Shown here: positions 17,248 to 27,100 of the stretch, in pieces
How the letters are laid out: every line of letters starts with the position of its first letter
Position numbering within the stretch: the first letter of the stretch is position 1
Assembly (NCBI RefSeq): GCF_000518225.1
Contig: NZ_JADE01000009.1
Span: forward strand, 52,871-116,870
Length of the DNA: 64,000 nt
Origin: Helicobacter pametensis ATCC 51478
Lineage (GTDB): Bacteria; Campylobacterota; Campylobacteria; Campylobacterales; Helicobacteraceae
Direction: 5' to 3'
The notes under the pieces: generated by a model
The model's input: the letters and a program-made list of their open reading frames with translations, nothing else
Told to the model about the DNA's origin: nothing
The model's database searches: none
Made by a program: the position numbers and the translations under genes

Positions 17248-17972
17248 TGACACCAGCAAAAGAAAATCTTCTCTATGAAGGAAAAGCCAAAAAGGTTTTC
17301 TCCACTCAAGATCCAAATCTATTTATCGTTTCTTACAAAGATGATGCCACCGCCTTCAATGGAGTCAAAAAAGACACATTGGAGGGCAAAGGAGCACTCA
17401 ATAATCGCATCAGTAATCTTTTGATGCAAGAACTCCACAAATCTGCAATCCCCACTCACCTCATCAAAGAGCTTTCCTCCAATGAAACATTGGTCAAAAA
17501 ACTTGAGATGTTTGCCCTTGAAGTGATTGTGCGCAACTTTGCCGCAGGATCTATCACCAAACGCCTTGGAATCAAAGAAGGAGAACAATTTCAAACCCCA
17601 ATTTTAGAGTTTTGTTATAAAAATGATGCACTAGGTGATCCTATGATCAATCAAGATCATATCCTAGCCCTTGGGCTTGCAAGCCAAGAGCAAATCCAAG
17701 CCATCTCATCCCTCACACTTCAAATCAACTCAATCCTCTCAGATTATTTCGCCTCTATGGGAATCTTGCTTGTGGATTTCAAGCTTGAGTTTGGCAAAGA
17801 TGGAGATGGAAAGATTTGTCTAGGAGATGAGATCTCTCCTGACACCTGTCGCTTCTGGGATGCTCAAACCAAACAAAAACTTGACAAAGATCGATTCAGA
17901 GAAGATTTGGGTGATGTTGTAGAAGCCTATGAAATTATTTTGCACAAAATCCTCTCCAAAGCCTCAAACTAA
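17244..17972 (+). CDS. purC: SAICAR synthetase PurC
   Basis: Joins aspartate to CAIR using ATP. 242 aa, the usual bacterial length, with YEGKAKKVFST, the substrate motif RNFAAGS, and GDEISPDTCRFWD near residue 200. The ATG overlaps the purE stop, and its own stop overlaps the purF start (TAATG), so translation is coupled along the operon. Confidence 0.96.
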   Translation: MMTPAKENLLYEGKAKKVFSTQDPNLFIVSYKDDATAFNGVKKDTLEGKGALNNRISNLLMQELHKSAIPTHLIKELSSNETLVKKLEMFALEVIVRNFAAGSITKRLGIKEGEQFQTPILEFCYKNDALGDPMINQDHILALGLASQEQIQAISSLTLQINSILSDYFASMGILLVDFKLEFGKDGDGKICLGDEISPDTCRFWDAQTKQKLDKDRFREDLGDVVEAYEIILHKILSKASN

Positions 17973-19381
17973 TGCAAAAGATCAAAGAAGAATGCGGAGT
18001 TTTTGGAATCTTTTCCAAAAACGATCTTGAGATCGGTTCGCTTGCCTACTATGGCTTATCAGCACTTCAGCACAGAGGGCAAGAAAGTTGTGGCATCGCC
18101 ATCAGTCAAAATAGGAATTTCAAACACTACAAAGATGTTGGGCTAGTTCATGAAGTTTTCACTCCTCAAATCTTAAGTCAATTAGGACAGGGGAATCTAT
18201 GTGTTGCTCATGTGAGGTATTGCACCACTGGGGGGAACAATCGTCAAAATGCACAACCCATCCTTGTCAATCACATCAAAGGCTCTCTAGCCGTAGCACA
18301 TAATGGCAATCTTGTGAATTCTTATGAATTACGCGAAGAGTTAGAACTTCAGGGCTCCATCTTTCACACAACAAGCGATACAGAAGTCATCGCTCATATC
18401 ATCACCAAACAAAGACTTCAAACTCAATCTATAGAAGAAGCTATAGAGAAATCCATCCCACTTCTCAAGGGAGCTTATTCTCTGCTTTTGATGAGCCCAA
18501 GCAAGATCATTGCTTTGCGTGATCCTCATGGATTCCGTCCACTCTGCTATGGGCAGATGCAAGATGGAACTTATATCATCGCCTCAGAAAGCACAGCTTT
18601 AGATGCAATTGGTGCGACATTTATCCGAGAGATTAGAGCTGGAGAGATTGTGGTGTTTAGTCATGAGGGAGTGAAAAGCATTGAAACATATTGCAATCAA
18701 GTCCCACCCAAAATCTGTAGCTTTGAGTATATTTATTTTGCAAGAGCAGATTCTATCTTTGATGGCAAAAGTATTCATCAAGCAAGGATAAGGGCTGGAG
18801 AATTCCTTGCCAAATCTCATCCCATCGAGGCTGATCTTGTGATTGGTGTGCCTGATTCTGGGATTGATGCTGCCATTGGCTATGCAAGAGAATCAAAAAT
18901 CCCCTATGGTGTAGGATTTGTCAAAAACCGCTACATCGCTAGAACCTTCATTTCTCCCACCCAAGAAGAACGGATCGAAAAACTCAAGCTCAAACTCAAT
19001 CCCATCTTATCCAACATCCAAGATAAGAGAATCGTGCTGATTGATGATTCCATTGTCAGGGGCAATACAACGCTAAGACTTGTCAAACTTCTAAGAGAAA
19101 GCGGGGTTAGAGAGATTCATATGAGAGTGTCAGCTCCTCCTTTTATGCACCCTTGCTTCTATGGGACAGATATTGATTCTCAAGAAAACCTCATTGCCTG
19201 CAAATACTCCCTCTCTCAGATCAAAGATTATCTTGGGCTTGATAGCTTGGGATATTTGAGTATGGAGGGATTGAAGTATATGCTTGAAGGTTGTGCGGGC
19301 TTTTGTCATGCTTGCTTTAGTGGAGATTATCCCACTTCCACTCCATCGATTGCACAAAAAAATAAATTTGAACAAGGATAA
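17972..19381 (+). CDS. purF: Amidophosphoribosyltransferase PurF
   Basis: First committed step of purine synthesis: PRPP plus glutamine gives phosphoribosylamine. 469 aa. After a short propeptide, Cys8 in EECGVFGI is the N-terminal glutaminase nucleophile. The PRPP-binding motif VLIDDSIVRGNT lies near residue 355, and C-terminal cysteines (GFCHACF) match the Fe-S type PurF. Third gene of the operon. Confidence 0.96.
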   Translation: MQKIKEECGVFGIFSKNDLEIGSLAYYGLSALQHRGQESCGIAISQNRNFKHYKDVGLVHEVFTPQILSQLGQGNLCVAHVRYCTTGGNNRQNAQPILVNHIKGSLAVAHNGNLVNSYELREELELQGSIFHTTSDTEVIAHIITKQRLQTQSIEEAIEKSIPLLKGAYSLLLMSPSKIIALRDPHGFRPLCYGQMQDGTYIIASESTALDAIGATFIREIRAGEIVVFSHEGVKSIETYCNQVPPKICSFEYIYFARADSIFDGKSIHQARIRAGEFLAKSHPIEADLVIGVPDSGIDAAIGYARESKIPYGVGFVKNRYIARTFISPTQEERIEKLKLKLNPILSNIQDKRIVLIDDSIVRGNTTLRLVKLLRESGVREIHMRVSAPPFMHPCFYGTDIDSQENLIACKYSLSQIKDYLGLDSLGYLSMEGLKYMLEGCAGFCHACFSGDYPTSTPSIAQKNKFEQG

Positions 19382-19383
19382 CT

Positions 19384-20406
19384 ATGAATCAAAATTCTTA
19401 CAAAAAAGCTGGGGTGGATGTCCATGCAGGGTATCAATCCGTTGCTTTGATCAAAGAACACATCACCAAAACACAGCAAAACAACTCAATCAACACAATT
19501 GGAGATTTTGGAGGGCTTTTCCCCTTGCAGCTTGGCTCCATCAAAGAGCCCATTTTAGTGAGTGGAACAGATGGAGTGGGGACGAAACTCAAACTTGCTT
19601 TTTTGCTTGATTCTCACTCAAGTATTGGGATTGATTGTGTGGCAATGTGCGTGAATGATATTTTGTGCTCTGCAGCCAAACCCCTCTTTTTTCTAGATTA
19701 CATCGCGCTAGATAAAAACTATCCCCAAAAAGTCTCTGACATCGTGAAGGGCATTGCAGAGGGTTGCGTGCAGGCAGGCTGCCAACTTTTAGGTGGAGAA
19801 ACTGCTGAGATGCCAGGATTTTATGCCAAAGATGAATATGATGTCGCAGGGTTTTGTGTAGGCATTGTGGATAAAAGCAAAATACCTGATAAATCAAAGA
19901 TTCAAGAAGGAGATAAAATCATTGGAATCGCATCAAGTGGAGTGCATTCCAATGGCTTTTCTTTGGTGAGAAAGATCCTAAAAGATCAAGCCATTGATCC
20001 CTCTAGCTATACATTTCAAAACAAAACAATCGGGGAAATCCTCCTCACTCCTACAAAAATCTATGTCCAATCTGTGCTCAAGCTTTTTGAAGAGATTACT
20101 ATCAAATCTGTAGCGCATATTACTGGGGGTGGGTTTTATGAAAATCTCCCAAGAAGTTTGCCACAAGGATTTGGAGCAAAGATTACTCTTAGCTCTTTCC
20201 CAATTTTGCCTATTTTTGACTTTTTGAGCCAAAAGGGAGGGATTGCAAAGCAAGAGATGTTTGGGATTTTTAATATGGGCATTGGAATGACACTTGTGAT
20301 CAATCCAAGTGAGACAAATCAAGCTTTGGAGCTTCTTAGAAGTTATGGGGAAGAGGCTTATGTGATAGGTGAGGTCATCAAGGAAGAGGGAATCTATTTA
20401 TGCTAA
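19384..20406 (+). CDS. purM: AIR synthetase PurM
   Basis: Closes FGAM to aminoimidazole ribonucleotide (AIR), which is also the precursor of the thiamine pyrimidine. 340 aa with YKKAGVDVHAG, the ATP/substrate motif GTDGVGTKLKLA, GGETAEMPGFY and GIASSGVHSNGFSLVRK. It starts two bases after purF and overlaps purN by seven bases. Confidence 0.97.
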   Translation: MNQNSYKKAGVDVHAGYQSVALIKEHITKTQQNNSINTIGDFGGLFPLQLGSIKEPILVSGTDGVGTKLKLAFLLDSHSSIGIDCVAMCVNDILCSAAKPLFFLDYIALDKNYPQKVSDIVKGIAEGCVQAGCQLLGGETAEMPGFYAKDEYDVAGFCVGIVDKSKIPDKSKIQEGDKIIGIASSGVHSNGFSLVRKILKDQAIDPSSYTFQNKTIGEILLTPTKIYVQSVLKLFEEITIKSVAHITGGGFYENLPRSLPQGFGAKITLSSFPILPIFDFLSQKGGIAKQEMFGIFNMGIGMTLVINPSETNQALELLRSYGEEAYVIGEVIKEEGIYLC

Positions 20407-20999
20407 ACATTGCCGTATTTGCCTCAGGCAATGGAAGCAATCTTGAGGTTTTACTCAACACTCAATTCAACCAAGGCAAAATCGCCCTTGTCCTCTCCAA
20501 TAATCCATCTGCATACGCACTTCAGCGAGCCAAAAATCACAATATCGCACACATTTGCATCAACAAAAAAGAAGTCGGAGAAAAGTTTGAATCTGAGATT
20601 CTCAAAGCCATGCAAAAGCATCATATTGACTGCATCGTCTTGGCTGGTTTTATGCTGATCTTAAGTGCTGATTTCATCTCGCATTTCCCCAATAAAATCA
20701 TCAATATCCACCCCTCTTTGATTCCTGCATTTTGTGGTGATGGATTCTATGGAATGAGAGTGCATGAAGCAGTTTTAGAGTATGGAGCCAAAGTCAGTGG
20801 AGCAAGCGTGCATTTCGTCAATGAAATCGTTGATGGTGGCAAAATCATCGCCCAAGAAGCCATCAATCTCTCAGAAGATGAAACCCCTCAATCTCTGCAA
20901 ACAAAAGTCGCGCAAGTGGAGCATCGTATCCTCCCTCAAGCAGTGCAATTTCTTATCGATTCAATTCTCACAAAGGAACAACATGAAACTCTCCATTAA
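20400..20999 (+). CDS. purN: GAR transformylase PurN
   Basis: Transfers a formyl group from 10-formyl-THF to GAR. 199 aa with FASGNGSNLE (phosphate loop), INIHPSLIPAFCG (catalytic Asn and His) and EIVDGGKIIAQE (catalytic Asp). Its start lies in the end of purM, and its end overlaps the following IMP cyclohydrolase gene by 17 bases. Confidence 0.96.
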   Translation: MLNIAVFASGNGSNLEVLLNTQFNQGKIALVLSNNPSAYALQRAKNHNIAHICINKKEVGEKFESEILKAMQKHHIDCIVLAGFMLILSADFISHFPNKIINIHPSLIPAFCGDGFYGMRVHEAVLEYGAKVSGASVHFVNEIVDGGKIIAQEAINLSEDETPQSLQTKVAQVEHRILPQAVQFLIDSILTKEQHETLH

Positions 21000-21681
21000 A
21001 TCAGCTCTGATGACTCACCGCTATTTGGGACGCGGAATCATCATAGGATTAAACCCTCAAAGAGATCAGATGTTTTTGGCTTATTTTTTGATGGGACGCA
21101 GTCCAAATAGTCAAAATCGAGTGTTTTATAGCCAAGGCAATGATGTCAAGATTGATTTTTTTGATCCTTCAAAAGTTGAGGATGCTTCACTGATTTTTTA
21201 TCCTCCACTTGTGCATTTTGGTCATCAAGTCATTATCACTAATGGCGATCAAACTCAGAGTATCCTCCAAGCCCTTGAAGATAATCAAAGCTTTGAGGAA
21301 GCCTTAAGAGGAAGAGAATTTGAGCCCGATGCCCCACACTTCACGCCAAGAATTAGTGCCATTCTCACTCTCTCCCCTCATCCCACATACAAGCTTAGCC
21401 TCCTCAAATCTCTCCATGGAAGCTGTGCTAGATTTTTTTATGAATATGAGAGTTTGGCAGGGATTGGGCATTTGATTCACACCTATATTGATGATAAAGA
21501 TCCTCTTCCCTCTTTTGAGGGAGAGCCCAAAGTGCTTGATCTTCCCTCTGATTTTGATGAATTTTCCTCCTCTATTTGGGATAGCTTGGATGCAGAATAT
21601 AAAGTCGCTCTATGCACTCAATGTATCCACCTCCACACCCAAGAGATTCAAACCCTCATCTTTAACTCCAAGGAAAAATAA
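20983..21681 (+). CDS. purO: IMP cyclohydrolase, PurO-type
   Basis: Last step of IMP synthesis, FAICAR ring closure, by the archaeal-type enzyme family rather than the N-terminal domain of PurH. 232 aa with YLGRGIIIGLNPQRDQ, AYFLMGRSPNSQNRVF and TPRISAIL, which fit the IMP cyclohydrolase family found in archaea and some Firmicutes/Bacteroidetes. The ATG at 20983 follows AAAGGA; longer readings only shadow purN. Directly followed (one-base overlap) by stand-alone AICAR transformylase, together replacing bifunctional PurH. Confidence 0.85.
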   Translation: MKLSIKSALMTHRYLGRGIIIGLNPQRDQMFLAYFLMGRSPNSQNRVFYSQGNDVKIDFFDPSKVEDASLIFYPPLVHFGHQVIITNGDQTQSILQALEDNQSFEEALRGREFEPDAPHFTPRISAILTLSPHPTYKLSLLKSLHGSCARFFYEYESLAGIGHLIHTYIDDKDPLPSFEGEPKVLDLPSDFDEFSSSIWDSLDAEYKVALCTQCIHLHTQEIQTLIFNSKEK

Positions 21682-22853
21682 TGCAAGAAATCAAACTCAA
21701 ATACGGATGTAACCCCAACCAAACACATGCCAGAATCTTTTTGGAAAACAAAGATGATCTTCCCATCAAAGTGCTCAATGGTTCCCCAAGCTATATCAAT
21801 TTTTTGGATGCACTGAATGCTTGGCAACTTGTTAGAGAGCTCAAAGAAGCCACAAATCTCCCTTGTGCGACTTCATTCAAACATGTCAGTCCCACCTCAT
21901 CAGCTCTTGCTCATCCTCTCTCTGATGAGCTAGTGCAAGCTTATTTCTTACAAGATTTCAAAACCCTCAACTCCTCTCCCATTGCCACAGCCTATGCAAG
22001 AGCAAGAGGAGCAGATCGTATGAGCTCATTTGGAGATTTTATTGCTTTAAGTGATGAGTGTGATGAAATCACAGCTTTGCTCATTGCTCAAGAAGTTTCA
22101 GATGGGATCATTGCCCCCAACTACTCACCCAAAGCTCTTGAAATCCTCAAGCAAAAACGCCAAGGTTCCTACAATATCTTCCAAATCGATGAAAACTACT
22201 CTCCTCAATCTTTGATTGAAAAGAGAGAGATTTTTGGCATTACTTTTGAGCAAGATCACAATGAAATCAAGATTGATGACTCAATGCTTCAAAACATCGT
22301 CACAACAAACAAAACTCTCCCCCCTCAAGCCAAAAGAGATCTTTTGCTCTCGCTTATCACCCTCAAATACACTCAATCTAACTCCATTTGCTTTACTTAT
22401 GAAGGACAAGCAATCGGAGTAGGAGCAGGACAGCAATCACGCATCCATTGCACAAAGATTGCAGGGGATAAGGCTGATTTTTGGCATCTTCGATCACATC
22501 CCAAAGTTATCTCTCTCCCCTTTGTAGATTCTCTAAAACGCCCGACAAAAGACAATCTCATCTATCAATACATCCATCATGAACTTCCCCCTTCTTATCA
22601 AGACTTTTTCAGCTCTCCACTCCCTGAATTTTCAAAAGAAGAACAAAAAGAATATCTCTCCAAAATCAAAGGAGTGAGTTTAGGAAGCGATGCGTTTTTC
22701 CCTTTTTCTGACAATATTTTGCGTGCACTCAAAAGTGGGGTGTCTTATATCGCTCAAAGTGGGGGATCCAAGCAAGATGAAGCAGTGATTGAGACTTGCA
22801 ATCAGCACAATCTCACTATGATTTTTACTCACACACGATTATTTCATCATTAA
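21681..22853 (+). CDS. purH: Stand-alone AICAR transformylase (PurH C-domain type)
   Basis: Formylates AICAR with 10-formyl-THF. At 390 aa it matches only the transformylase half of PurH: it begins QEIKLKYGCNPNQTHARIF and contains CATSFKHVSPTSSALA (the conserved Lys-His), DRMSSFGDFIALS, and a C-terminal SDAFFPFSDNI and AQSGGSKQDE. The MGS-like cyclohydrolase domain is missing, and the preceding gene supplies that activity. Short PurH of this kind is known mainly from Clostridia, so the pair looks acquired. Confidence 0.93.
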   Translation: MQEIKLKYGCNPNQTHARIFLENKDDLPIKVLNGSPSYINFLDALNAWQLVRELKEATNLPCATSFKHVSPTSSALAHPLSDELVQAYFLQDFKTLNSSPIATAYARARGADRMSSFGDFIALSDECDEITALLIAQEVSDGIIAPNYSPKALEILKQKRQGSYNIFQIDENYSPQSLIEKREIFGITFEQDHNEIKIDDSMLQNIVTTNKTLPPQAKRDLLLSLITLKYTQSNSICFTYEGQAIGVGAGQQSRIHCTKIAGDKADFWHLRSHPKVISLPFVDSLKRPTKDNLIYQYIHHELPPSYQDFFSSPLPEFSKEEQKEYLSKIKGVSLGSDAFFPFSDNILRALKSGVSYIAQSGGSKQDEAVIETCNQHNLTMIFTHTRLFHH

Positions 22854-22869
22854 AGAGAAAGGAGAAAAT

Positions 22870-24117
22870 ATGAAAGTTGCAATCATTGGAAGTGGGGGAA
22901 GAGAGCATATGATTCTCAAAAAAATCAAGAATCATCCAAAGATTTCTCAACTCTTTGTCATTCCTGGGAATGCAGGGATGAGAGAAGAAGCAAAGTGTGT
23001 GAATCTTGACATCACACGCAATGAAGAGGTCTTGAAATTTGCTCAAGAGCAAAAACTTGATTTTGTGATTGTCTCACCTGATAATCCTTTGGTCGCTGGG
23101 ATGGTGGATGTTTTGGAAGATGCGGGGATTGCTTGCTTTGGTCCAAGAAAAAGTGGAGCAATCCTAGAGGGAAGTAAAATTTTTGCTAAGAATTTTATGA
23201 AACGCCACTCTATCCCTACAGCCAATTTTTGGACTTTTGATTCTGTCTCTAGGGCGATGGAGTTTGTGCAGACTGCCTCTTTTCCAATCGTGATCAAAGC
23301 CGATGGTTTGGCCTTTGGCAAAGGGGTGGTGATCGCTCATACATTAGATCAAGCAGTCCAATGCCTAAAAGAGATGATGGAAGAAGAAATTTTTGGAGAG
23401 AGTGGGAAGCAAGTTGTGATTGAGGAATTTTTGGAGGGTAAGGAAGCTTCCATCCTTGCTTTTTGTGATGGTAAAACCATCGTGCCCATGATGTCTTCAA
23501 TGGATTACAAAAAAGCTCTTGATGGGAATGAGGGGCTCAATACTGGAGGGATGGGCTGTATCGCCCCCAATCCATACTACACAAAAGAGATCGAGCAAGA
23601 ATGTATGGAAAAAATCTTTCTCCCCACACTTAGAGGATTGCAAGAGGAAAATATGGATTTTAGGGGATGCTTGTATTTTGGACTGATGCTCACCAAAGAT
23701 GGAGTCAAGGTGATTGAATACAATTGCCGTTTTGGCGATCCTGAAACCCAAACCATTCTCCCTCTGCTTGAAAGCGATCTCTTGGAGATTATGCAAAGTT
23801 GTGCCAACCAAACACTCCAAAAAGAGCAAGTGATCTTTGCCTCACAGGCTTCTTGTTGCGTCGTTTTGGCTTCAAATGGCTATCCTAAAGCATTTCAAAC
23901 AGGCTACCCCATCACCTATCCTTTGACATTTGAGATTTGCTTTGCTGGAGTGAAAGAAGAGGGAGGACAGCTCCTTAATGCTGGAGGGCGAGTTTTGAGC
24001 GTAACTTCGATAGCTCAAACACTTCAAGATGCAAGAGAACAAACTTATCAAAAAATCTCTCAAATCAGTTTTGAGGGGAGTTATTGTCGCACAGATATTG
24101 GAGGAGAAGTGGAATGA
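22870..24117 (+). CDS. purD: Phosphoribosylamine-glycine ligase PurD
   Basis: ATP-grasp enzyme making GAR. 415 aa with KVAIIGSGGREHMI at the N terminus, the ATP-grasp segment PIVIKADGLAFGKGVVIA and the metal site VIEYNCRFGDPETQ near residue 290. RBS AAAGGAG precedes the ATG. Overlaps purL by four bases (ATGA). Confidence 0.96.
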   Translation: MKVAIIGSGGREHMILKKIKNHPKISQLFVIPGNAGMREEAKCVNLDITRNEEVLKFAQEQKLDFVIVSPDNPLVAGMVDVLEDAGIACFGPRKSGAILEGSKIFAKNFMKRHSIPTANFWTFDSVSRAMEFVQTASFPIVIKADGLAFGKGVVIAHTLDQAVQCLKEMMEEEIFGESGKQVVIEEFLEGKEASILAFCDGKTIVPMMSSMDYKKALDGNEGLNTGGMGCIAPNPYYTKEIEQECMEKIFLPTLRGLQEENMDFRGCLYFGLMLTKDGVKVIEYNCRFGDPETQTILPLLESDLLEIMQSCANQTLQKEQVIFASQASCCVVLASNGYPKAFQTGYPITYPLTFEICFAGVKEEGGQLLNAGGRVLSVTSIAQTLQDAREQTYQKISQISFEGSYCRTDIGGEVE

Positions 24118-27100
24118 TGCATAAGTTTTATGTGCAAAAAAGAAAGGGCTTTGATTTTGAGGCACAGCATCTTTTGGAAGAGTTAAGAGAGATTCTATCT
24201 CTCCCTCATCTCAGACAAATTGCCATTATTAATCAATATAGGATCGATGATATATCTCCTCAAGATCTTATCAAAGCTCAAGAGATTGTTTTATCAGAGC
24301 CACAGGTGGATGAGGTGCTCAATGAACTTGCATTTGATGATTGTGATGCATATTTTGCAATCCAAATCCAAGAGGGGCAGTTCGATCCACGCAGCGATTC
24401 GGCTAAACAATGTCTTCAAATGCTTTTGGGCAAAGATTTGAACATCAAGCACACCAAGATTTTTAAGCTTTATGGACACATCACAGCACAAGAGAGAGAA
24501 AAAATCCTCTCCTATCTCATCAATCCCCTTGAAACACAGGAAGTCCAGCTAGATTCTAGCCATCAAAAGACGCCTTTGCAAACCCCATCTACTCTCACAT
24601 CTCCTCCCAATTTGGATGATTTTTTGGAACTTGAGGATTTTAAACCTCTCATTCAAGCACATCGCTTAAGTCTTGATGTAGATGATTTATTGCTCATTCA
24701 AAAGCATTACAAAAATCAAAAAAAGACTCCCAATCTCTTAGAACTTAAAATCATCGACACCTATTGGTCAGATCACTGCCGACACACGACATTTTTCACA
24801 CATATTACAGAAGTGAGCTTTGAAGATTCTCTAGCTCAAAAGATTTATGGAGATTATCTTCAAATCAGAGAAGAGCTTCAGTGGAAAAAACCCATCACCC
24901 TGATGGATCTCTCCACCATTATGAGCTCTTATCTCAAGCCCAAACTCTCCTCTCTGGTCCAAGGAGAGGAAAATAATGCCTGCACCCTCTCCATCCAAGT
25001 CAAAACACCCCAAGGAGATAAGCCCTATTATTTGTTTTTCAAAAATGAAACCCATAATCACCCCACAGAAATTGAACCCTTTGGTGGGGCTTCTACTTGC
25101 ATTGGTGGAGCCATCAGAGATCCACTCTCAGCAAGAGGCTATGTCTATGCAGGGATGAGAATCTCAGGAAGTGCAAATCCCCTTGAGCCAATTGAGCAGA
25201 CACGAGAGGGCAAGCTTGCTCAAAGAAAAATTGCCCTCTCTTCTTCTGATGGATTTAGCTCCTATGGCAATCAAATCGGTGTAGCCACAGGAATGGTAGA
25301 AGAGTTTTATCATGAAGGTTACAAAGCCAAGCACCTAGAGCTTGGAGCAGTTTTGGGAGCAGCTCCTCAAGAAAATATCATCACACAAACTCCAAAAAAG
25401 GGGGATATCATCTTACTCATTGGAGGAGAGACAGGGAGAGATGGCTGTGGAGGGGCGACGGGCTCATCCCAATCTCATCATATTGATTCTCTAAAGCTTT
25501 GTGGAGCAGAAGTGCAAAAGGGCAATGCTCCACAAGAGAGAAAAATCCAACGCTTTTTTAGAAACAAAGAAGTCACACGCCTAATCAAGCGTTGCAATGA
25601 TTTTGGTGCAGGCGGAGTGAGTATCGCCATCCCAGAACTTGCAGAAAGTGTGGAGATTGACCTAGATAAGATCCCATGCAAATATGAAGGATTGAGTGTC
25701 TTTGATCTTGCACTCAGTGAATCTCAAGAGAGAATGGCGGTTTTGATTGCTCCTGAGCATTTAGAGCGATTTCAAACTCTTGCTGATGCAGAGAAACTTC
25801 AAAGCACCCCCATTGCAAGAGTGAGTGATGATGGATATGTGAGGATGAAATATTTTGATGAAGTGGTTGTCTGTATTTCTAGAGAGCTTCTTGCAAGTAA
25901 TGGAGCCACAAAATTTGCCAAGGCTCATATTGCTAAGCCCAAAACTCCCAAATCTAGATCTTTTGATTTCATCCAAGACTATCAAAACCTAGCTCAAGAT
26001 CTCAATGTTTGCTCTCAAAAAGGGCTTGTAGAAAAATTTGATTCGACCATTGGAGGAAATACGATTTTTATGCCTCTAGGTGGGAAATATCAGGCTACAC
26101 CTATTCAGGCTATGGCTCATAAAATTCCTTTTGAAGAGACGACAACTTGCTCTATCGCCTCTTATGGAATGAATCCCTTTTTGTGCGAGCAAGATCCATG
26201 CAGGGGAGGCTATCTTGCAGTGGTCGAATCCGTATGCAAGCTCATCGCAAGTGGGGCAAAGTTTGAAGAGATTTATCTAAGTTTTCAAGAATATTTTGAA
26301 AGCCTAAAGCAAGATGAGGGCAAATGGGGGAAACCTCTAGCAGCCTTGCTTGGTGCATTTTTGGCTCAAAAACGCTTGGGTATTTGCGCCATTGGAGGAA
26401 AAGATTCGATGAGTGGAAGTTTTGAAGAACTAAGTGTTCCACCCACTTTTGTGTCTTTTGCTTTTAGCTCCTCTGATAGCTCTCTTCTTATCTCACCAGA
26501 ATTCAAAGCTCCTAATCACTTTGTATATTGGATCAAACCTAGACTTGATGAGTTTGGACTCCCTTGTGATTTAGAGGAGATTTTTCATCCTCTCTCCAAA
26601 CTTATCGAGCAAAAAAAGATTATCTCAGCCTACACGCCCACTTATGGGGGAGTGGCAGAGGCAGTGATGAAAATGTGCCTAGGCAATCGCATCGGCTTTG
26701 AGTTTGCAGATCACATCAAGAATGAAGAGATCTTTACTCAATGTTATGGATCCTTTATCGTTGAGGCAACTCAAGAGCTAGATATAGGGATCAAACTTGG
26801 ATGCACGACTATGATCTCACAGATTGCTTTGGGATCTCAAAAACTCTCCTTAATGGAATTATTGAGACTTTATGAGCAACCTTTGGAATCTGTGTATAAA
26901 ACTCAAATCTCACAACCCATCCAATGCCCTCCCATCCCACCACACTCACACCCAATCTTGCAGGCAAATTTGAAATATGCCAAGCCACGCGTTGTGATCC
27001 CTGTGTTTTTTGGGACGAATTGCGAATATGACACACAAAGAGCCTTTGAAAAAGCGGGGGCTGAAGTAGAGACTCTGGTGATTGCTACTGATAGTGGATT

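Noticed and set aside
20782..20982. N-terminal extension of the IMP cyclohydrolase
   Set aside because: The extra frame lies inside purN and has no family match; the ATG at 20983 behind AAAGGA starts the conserved domain.
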